DNA of 10,562 nucleotides, from the NCBI GenBank assembly GCA_965363355.1, contig CBDTTM010000083.1, positions 1 to 10,562 of the forward strand, in the 5' to 3' direction. The translations under genes were made by a program, and so were the position numbers. This DNA is from CBDTTM01 sp965363355 (GTDB taxonomy: Bacteria; Bacillota; Negativicutes; Selenomonadales; Selenomonadaceae). Shown here one piece after another: positions 7,090-10,562 of the stretch; the first letter of the stretch is position 1; each line of letters opens with the position of its first letter. The notes under the pieces are model-generated. The model made no database searches, was not told the DNA's origin, and worked only from the letters and a program-made list of their open reading frames with translations.

Positions 7090-7155
7090 TCAAAGTGCTG
7101 TAAAAAACATTACCGATAGACATACCAGGACGATTTTCAAGCCGTCAAGTTTCAA
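7090..7155 (-). CDS. Candidate 21-residue hydrophobic small protein
   Basis: A TTG-initiated frame of 21 codons plus TGA encodes MKLDG followed by an almost entirely hydrophobic stretch (LKIVLVCLSVMFF, ending TAL), enough for one short membrane segment. GAGGAA lies nine bases upstream of the TTG. An in-frame GTG at 7164 touches that site and is not usable with it. The frame sits inside a complete transcription unit: a near-consensus promoter whose start is about 33 bases before the TTG, and a strong terminator 24 bases after the stop, for a transcript near 165 nt. I recognise no family. Size and shape resemble Ibs-type small toxic peptides, but no antisense RNA promoter is evident. The alternative is that the transcript is a non-coding RNA and the frame is chance. 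The promoter and terminator are firmer than the protein. Confidence 0.45.
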   Translation of the reverse strand: MKLDGLKIVLVCLSVMFFTAL

Positions 7156-7194
7156 AAAAAACACTTCCTCATCGATAAAATAATTACGAGCCTA

Positions 7195-7223
7195 ATTATA
7201 CTATGCGCACAATGTTTTTTCAA
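7195..7223 (-). promoter_or_regulatory. Strong promoter in the ftsZ-nitroreductase gap
   Basis: TTGAAA (7223-7218), exactly 17 bases, then a perfect TATAAT (7200-7195) on the minus strand predict a start near 7188. It lies 51 bases beyond the nitroreductase stop and points at the small reading frame, so it defines a separate gene rather than a nitroreductase tail. Confidence 0.8.
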
Positions 7224-7233
7224 GAAAAACATT
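7211..7233. repeat. Inverted repeat over the -35 box of the small gene
   Basis: AATGTTTTT (7211-7219) and AAAAACATT (7225-7233) form a 9-bp perfect inverted repeat spaced by five bases and covering the -35 box. It may be a regulator site, or a weak 3' hairpin for the nitroreductase message, although no T-tract follows. Confidence 0.45.
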
Positions 7234-7273
7234 TGTCCATAAAATTTTTCAATTGCTTATATATTTTCTTTTT

Positions 7274-7858
7274 TTATTTAATATAATCCACACGATTACC
7301 CTTAATTATAGTTGCTGGACGTTCCGGCTGATCAGAATATCCCAATGCCAAAGCACCGCAAATTACTTCATCAGAAGCTAAACCGAGATTTTCAACCGCA
7401 GCAATTATTTTTTTATTGTCACAGAGCCAACGCAGCTGATTGATCCAACAAGATCCAACCTTGAGCTCCTGTGCCATGAGCATCATATTGCCTAAAGCCA
7501 AAGACGTATCGGCCATGGCATTTCGGTAACCGCGTTTATTTGCTGCAATAACGAGTGTTGGTGGATTATACATAAAATTATACGATCCTTTTTTTGATAA
7601 TCGAATCGATGTACTCATAATATCATGAGGATCTTCTGGCTGATCCATAGCAGCAAATGATTCTTTCACAAGCGTGCGCAGTTCTTCTAAAATTTCGCTT
7701 TTTTGCACGACGATAAAATGCGTTGTTTGCATATTATGCCCACTAGGTGCCAAACGGCCCGCTTCTATGATTTGAGCCAATTCATTGTCGGCAACTTGTT
7801 CTGCCTTATATTTACGTATACTCTGACGCCCTTTAATGATTTCCATTACACTGCCCAT
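7274..7858 (-). CDS. Nitroreductase-family FMN-dependent oxidoreductase
   Basis: Likely cytoplasmic NAD(P)H:acceptor oxidoreductase; the physiological substrate cannot be read from sequence. The 194-residue protein shows the family FMN-binding start GRQSIRKY (R11, S13, R15), then APSGHNMQTTHFIVV (37-51), a central DTSLALGNMMLMAQELKVGSCWI block (two segments, about 117-139) and a C-terminal ALGYSDQPERPAT (171-183) near the usual ALGYP motif. The length fits a minimal nitroreductase without a fused ferredoxin. ATG 7858 has a perfect GAGGAGG six bases upstream; the internal ATG 7846 lacks one. It is monocistronic and divergent from an unknown gene. Its leader contains a 17-bp imperfect palindrome that could bind a redox-sensing repressor, as is common for this family. 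Confidence 0.9.
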   Translation of the reverse strand: MGSVMEIIKGRQSIRKYKAEQVADNELAQIIEAGRLAPSGHNMQTTHFIVVQKSEILEELRTLVKESFAAMDQPEDPHDIMSTSIRLSKKGSYNFMYNPPTLVIAANKRGYRNAMADTSLALGNMMLMAQELKVGSCWINQLRWLCDNKKIIAAVENLGLASDEVICGALALGYSDQPERPATIIKGNRVDYIK

Positions 7859-7878
7859 AAAAATGCCTCCTCAAGATT

Positions 7879-7895
7879 CCTAGTACTTAACTAAG
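7879..7895. promoter_or_regulatory. Possible operator in the nitroreductase leader
   Basis: On the minus strand CTTAGT-5-ACTAGG is a 17-bp palindrome with one mismatch, about 18-34 bases after the predicted start. An ACTAAG direct repeat recurs at 7916-7921 region. MarR- or HxlR-type repressors of nitroreductases use such short palindromes, but no regulator gene is adjacent. Confidence 0.3.
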
Positions 7896-7919
7896 AATTC
7901 TTTATTATCTTGTCTACTA

Positions 7920-7949
7920 AGTATAGCATATGCATTAGTCCATAGCCAA
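7920..7949 (-). promoter_or_regulatory. Possible nitroreductase promoter
   Basis: On the minus strand TTGGCT (7949-7944), 18 bases, then TATACT (7925-7920) predict a start near 7913 and a 55-nt leader. The -10 is good and the -35 only fair. Confidence 0.45.
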
Positions 7950-7988
7950 ACCTAGAAAATAGCCATTTCACTAGGACAAGATGCAACC

Positions 7989-8017
7989 TTACCGAAATGC
8001 AGACTTTCTGTTATACT
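7989..8017 (+). promoter_or_regulatory. Possible promoter of the 136-residue protein gene
   Basis: TTACCG (7989-7994), 17 bases, then TATACT (8012-8017) would start transcription near 8024, about 22 bases before the ATG. The -35 box is poor, so it may need an activator or be imperfectly placed. Confidence 0.45.
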
Positions 8018-8045
8018 AAAACTATAGAAAAAGGAGACTGACGCA

Positions 8046-8456
8046 ATGGACGATAAAAACGATATCACAATGCCCCATGGCATACAACAAAACATAAAAA
8101 TGGAATTACTCGGCATGATCCATCATGGAGAATCCCCCTTCAAAATCATCGGCCACATGGCAAAATATTTAGAAGATGTGTCTGGAGAAGCCGGTTATGC
8201 ACAGATTATTGAGGATAATCTACGCTCAATCTATGGCATTGCTTTAGGCGAAACTTATCCACTCGATGCTGAACTCCACGATGTCATTGAACGAGGAAAA
8301 AAGCTCAAAACTGCCTATGAAAACGATGCCAACTCTGCCGAAGTAAAAAAGCGCATTGAATTTGCCTTGATTCGCCACAGAAAACGTGCCGAACAACTAA
8401 AAATCTTGATTCAGCAAAAAGAAGAGGCGGATGCTTCTCCTGCAGAAAACAGCTAA
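8046..8456 (+). CDS. Uncharacterised 136-residue soluble, mostly helical protein
   Basis: I do not recognise the family. The frame is supported by AAGGAG nine bases before the ATG, a plausible promoter, and a terminator beginning about 13 bases after the stop. The protein has no signal peptide, no membrane segment and no cysteine. The middle (about residues 18-80) is a likely helical domain with conserved-looking blocks such as GMIHHGESPFKIIGHMAKYL and SIYGIALGE. Residues 85-127 are strongly charged, rich in Lys, Arg and Glu, and likely form long helices or a coiled coil (RIEFALIRHRKRAEQL). The end is a short acidic, Ser/Ala-rich tail. It is transcribed alone, divergent from nitroreductase and convergent with the DUF1266-type gene. 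A role in protein or RNA binding is possible but unsupported. Confidence 0.8.
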   Translation: MDDKNDITMPHGIQQNIKMELLGMIHHGESPFKIIGHMAKYLEDVSGEAGYAQIIEDNLRSIYGIALGETYPLDAELHDVIERGKKLKTAYENDANSAEVKKRIEFALIRHRKRAEQLKILIQQKEEADASPAENS

Positions 8457-8468
8457 AATCATCCATAA

Positions 8469-8508
8469 AAAGGGCCTTGAAAAGATTACTTTCTTTTCAA
8501 GGCCCTTT
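8469..8508. terminator. Bidirectional terminator between convergent genes
   Basis: A perfect 17-bp inverted repeat (8469-8485 and 8492-8508) with a six-base loop TTACTT. The leftward reading ends in a run of T; the rightward reading has only TTT-AC-T. It serves the unknown gene from the left and probably the DUF1266-type gene from the right. Confidence 0.9.
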
Positions 8509-8527
8509 ACTACGCAAAGCTAGATGA

Positions 8528-8614
8528 TTATTTGATTTTCCACACGGAATCACCGATGAAACTATCAATCCGCTGCTTTGTCGCCTTTATTGATTTATTT
8601 ATTGATTGATTTTT
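8528..8614 (-). other. Out-of-frame protein-like tail after the DUF1266-type gene
   Basis: On the minus strand, in a frame different from the main gene, an open stretch runs from just past its A7 run to TAA 8528. It reads through KATKQRIDSFIGDSVWKIK with natural-looking codons and has no ATG, GTG or TTG near its beginning. Its stop lies 20 bases before the terminator, as a genuine gene end would. It may be the original C-terminus of the upstream gene lost by a frameshift in the repeat-rich stretch 8589-8616, the remnant of a deleted gene, or chance. Confidence 0.3.
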
Positions 8615-10017
8615 TTACAAGCTTCAACCAACTCAACAAATATAGATTTTATCGTCTGCAGCTCTGCTTTTGCCGCAAACTCTCTTTCCTTTTTATCAAG
8701 ATCGTAATAAGATTTTTCTGTATGCCCAATGCGCTCATATTTTAAGTTCATCATGAAAATTCGTTTGCCATTAAATTTCATTTCGATCATGCCCAATTTT
8801 GCATGATCGATTGAAATTTCCGTTATCTCATCCCATGAATAACGGGTCCATACTTTTTTGAAAAAGAATTTGCGTTCTCTGATATAAATTGCCTTTGTCG
8901 TAAAGACCACATGATCGAGTGTATCAAAAAAAGGAATTTCCTCTTCGCTAAAATACACTTCTACTGATTTTACATCCTTGGCAAAAAGAACCTGTCTTTC
9001 AAAACTGTCATGCTGCGGTACAAACCACGCGCATGTATACTGGCTTTGGTCTATATATCCCTCTAGCCCTTTTTCTACGATAGAGTTGCCTATAAGGTTC
9101 CAGTAACATTCACTTTCTATTTTGTTTTTTCGCCCAAATTCTTTTTCTTCCTGTGGCATTTCAGAAGCTTCTGCCGTTCCGACATATTGCTCTAACGCCG
9201 CTTCTATAAGTGCCCAATTACTTTCTTGCCAAAGACCTGCTGTCTGCAACGGCTTTGATGGTGCCTTCACCAATCCGTAAATATTACAGATATAGTCCTC
9301 TGAACCTAAAATCGTAAAACCTTTGCATGTTCCATCATGCATCATTGCAAGTTTCCCTAGCATTGCACTAAATAAAAAAGTCTCCCAACTGCCGAAGATT
9401 TCTTCAGCGGCAGAACCAAACCTTTGCAGCATCGCTGCCGCTGTCTCATCATCAATGTACCCTGCACTATATCCACACCCAATGATATCAATGATTCGTG
9501 AAAAATCAAATCCTGCCGTTCCCACCTCTGTTATATAACAAAGCCAAGGCTCATAACTTTGAAAAAACGTTCCATACCAATTCCGTGGACCAGACTCTTC
9601 ACTAAAAAGGCAACTGATTTCATCTTTGATTGCCTCAACTAATTCTTTACGATCACACGGTTGGTTTACCAAATGGAATTTTTTTAATAAAGAATCGATT
9701 TTAGCTTCATAATCATAAATGCCCTGCAAATCCCCCATATCCAGGGTAAGAAATGTATCCTTATTTTGCACGTAAATATCACATAAAATTGCTTGAACCT
9801 GATGATTCACATAACTATTCGCATAAAGCGTTTCTACTGTCTCAAGCAAAGATTTCCGGTCAACTATGTCAAACCAATTTTTTAAGGATTTTTTCAACAA
9901 CCGGTCCATTACTTTTGACCCCGTGCGGCTTAAATCAAAAAAATCTTTTTCCATTTTCTGCAACGAAACCATTTGTTTGTATTGGTTGTCATAGCGATAC
10001 ATCGCAGCCAACATCAT
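8599..10017 (-). CDS. DUF1266-like protein with C-terminal PH-like segment, function unknown
   Basis: A 472-residue soluble protein without signal peptide or membrane segment. Residues about 46-235 match my memory of the DUF1266 pattern: LKNWFDIVDRKSLLETVETL at the start, then TAGFDFSRIIDIIGCGYSAG and YIDDETAAAMLQRF leading to FGSWETFLFSAMLGKLAM (Trp-aromatic-Gly spacing). Residues about 356-425 read as a beta-rich unit, EIPFFDTLDHVVFTTKAIYI then RYSWDEITEISID, resembling bacterial PH-like domains. The end (445-472) is a charged helix. Known DUF1266 members have no settled role. The start is uncertain: ATG 10017 has a weak AAAGAG seven bases upstream, whereas GTG 10041 overlaps the stronger GGGAG. 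No clear promoter is seen in 10018-10127. The last codons lie in low-complexity repeats where an older C-terminus may have been lost. Confidence 0.82.
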   Translation of the reverse strand: MMLAAMYRYDNQYKQMVSLQKMEKDFFDLSRTGSKVMDRLLKKSLKNWFDIVDRKSLLETVETLYANSYVNHQVQAILCDIYVQNKDTFLTLDMGDLQGIYDYEAKIDSLLKKFHLVNQPCDRKELVEAIKDEISCLFSEESGPRNWYGTFFQSYEPWLCYITEVGTAGFDFSRIIDIIGCGYSAGYIDDETAAAMLQRFGSAAEEIFGSWETFLFSAMLGKLAMMHDGTCKGFTILGSEDYICNIYGLVKAPSKPLQTAGLWQESNWALIEAALEQYVGTAEASEMPQEEKEFGRKNKIESECYWNLIGNSIVEKGLEGYIDQSQYTCAWFVPQHDSFERQVLFAKDVKSVEVYFSEEEIPFFDTLDHVVFTTKAIYIRERKFFFKKVWTRYSWDEITEISIDHAKLGMIEMKFNGKRIFMMNLKYERIGHTEKSYYDLDKKEREFAAKAELQTIKSIFVELVEACKKINQ

Positions 10018-10127
10018 GTATTTACTCTTTATATAAACCACTCCCTACATAATATGCTTTCATATTACAAGAAATTTATGTAAAAAAGCCGAAAGCTGCA
10101 TTGAACTTACTATTTTTTCTTTTAAAC

Positions 10128-10162
10128 AAAAAACAGACTCCTCAATTTCAACAAGGAGCCTG
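10128..10162 (-). terminator. Terminator of ppnP
   Basis: On the minus strand CAGGCTCCT pairs with AGGAGTCTG (9 bp with one G-U) around an 11-base loop, followed by six T. It lies about 25 bases after the ppnP stop and separates it from the DUF1266-type gene. Confidence 0.88.
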
Positions 10163-10186
10163 CTTTAATCCGCCTTTTTATAAAAA

Positions 10187-10504
10187 TTAAGCCTTACTAT
10201 ATGAACAACAGTAATCTGCTACTTCCTCAACGATAAGCTTGAATTTTGAATTGCCCTCTACTTCAAAGCTCTGACCTGCTGAAATTTGCAGCCATGTTGA
10301 AGATGCTGGCAGTTGTACTTTCATCTTGCCAGCTAAGATTTCCATAAGTTCTTTATCCGCTGTACCGAATTCATATTCACCCGGCAGCATGATGCCCAAG
10401 GTCTTGCGTTCTCCATTTGCTAGCAAAACCGTACGGCTTGTCACCTTCCCGTCAAAATATACATTTGCTTTTTTTACGACAGAAACATTTTCTAACATAT
10501 CCAT
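10187..10504 (-). CDS. ppnP: Pyrimidine/purine nucleoside phosphorylase PpnP (YaiE/DUF1255 family)
   Basis: Phosphorolyses a range of nucleosides to free base and ribose 1-phosphate in the cytoplasm; it is a small single-cupin protein. The 105-residue product aligns from memory along the whole E. coli protein: NVYFDGKV (14-21), GIMLPGEYEFGTADKELM (37-54), GKMKVQLPASSTW (59-71), AGQSFEVEGNSKFKLIVEE (76-94) and a YCCSY end matching SYLCRYL. It is about ten residues longer than the E. coli form, mostly at the N-terminus (MDMLENVSVVKKA). ATG 10504 has AGAGGG six bases upstream. The gene appears monocistronic, closed by its own terminator. The promoter is not convincing in the 58 bases up to the window edge; TTGCTA and an AT-rich TTTATAAAT are visible but spaced too widely. 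Confidence 0.93.
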   Translation of the reverse strand: MDMLENVSVVKKANVYFDGKVTSRTVLLANGERKTLGIMLPGEYEFGTADKELMEILAGKMKVQLPASSTWLQISAGQSFEVEGNSKFKLIVEEVADYCCSYSKA

Positions 10505-10562
10505 TATGTACCCTCTTTTCAGCCTGTATTTATAAATTCATTCTGCTCTTACTATAGCAACT

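Noticed and set aside
8556..8609. Rightward 17-codon hydrophobic frame (MKLSIRCFVAF...)
   Set aside because: It lies after the terminator of the upstream gene, has no promoter and only a GGA as ribosome binding site, and ends in simple repeats; probably chance.
10081..10101. Small hairpin GCC-GAAA-GC followed by T run on the minus strand
   Set aside because: Only three paired bases are possible and no gene ends there, so it is not a credible terminator.
1..10562. Defence systems, mobile elements, CRISPR or prophage
   Set aside because: No matching gene families, terminal inverted repeats, target-site duplications or regularly spaced repeats were seen; the genes are metabolic or housekeeping.

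Overview
The window reads as a moderately AT-rich chromosomal segment of a Firmicutes-type anaerobe. Strong GGAGG-like ribosome binding sites, TTGACA/TATAAT promoters and hairpin-plus-T terminators support this. The flavour of the proteins (clostridial-type GpsA and TcdA variants, an uncharacterised 136-residue protein) suggests Negativicutes or Clostridia; this placement is inference, since there is no rRNA to anchor it. No transposase, integrase, phage gene, CRISPR array, tRNA or rRNA was found, so the region looks like ordinary core and metabolic chromosome, with a few unusual items in the gaps.

Left part (1-3875): a hexuronate-use locus. uxaC (uronate isomerase) and uxaB (tagaturonate reductase, cut by the left edge) are read leftwards from one very good sigma-A promoter. 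A LacI-family regulator is read rightwards from the other side of a 451-base gap. Two nearly identical 14-bp operators in inverted orientation lie at and just after the predicted uxaC transcription start, with a weaker third copy before the regulator gene. The logic is a local repressor released by a uronate-derived inducer; one operator also fits the catabolite-repression (cre) consensus.

Middle part (3826-6960): a long bidirectional terminator separates the regulator from a leftward pair tcdA-gpsA (tRNA ct6A formation; glycerol-3-phosphate for phospholipids). Upstream of it, in its own unit with its own terminator, is an ftsZ gene. It sits outside any division cluster and departs from the FtsZ consensus at several normally invariant places, so it is probably a second, divergent FtsZ.

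Gap 6883-7273: this holds a compact leftward transcription unit with a near-consensus promoter, a Shine-Dalgarno sequence, a 21-codon hydrophobic reading frame starting at TTG, and a strong terminator. It is a candidate small membrane protein or small RNA gene and is the most novel-looking item here.

Right part (7274-10562): a nitroreductase-family flavoprotein (leftward), a divergent gene for a conserved-looking soluble helical protein of unknown role (rightward), a bidirectional terminator, a large leftward gene combining a DUF1266-like region with a C-terminal PH-like segment, and ppnP (nucleoside phosphorylase) with its own terminator. The 3' side of the DUF1266 gene carries an out-of-frame protein-like tail ending next to the terminator, suggesting past frameshift or deletion.
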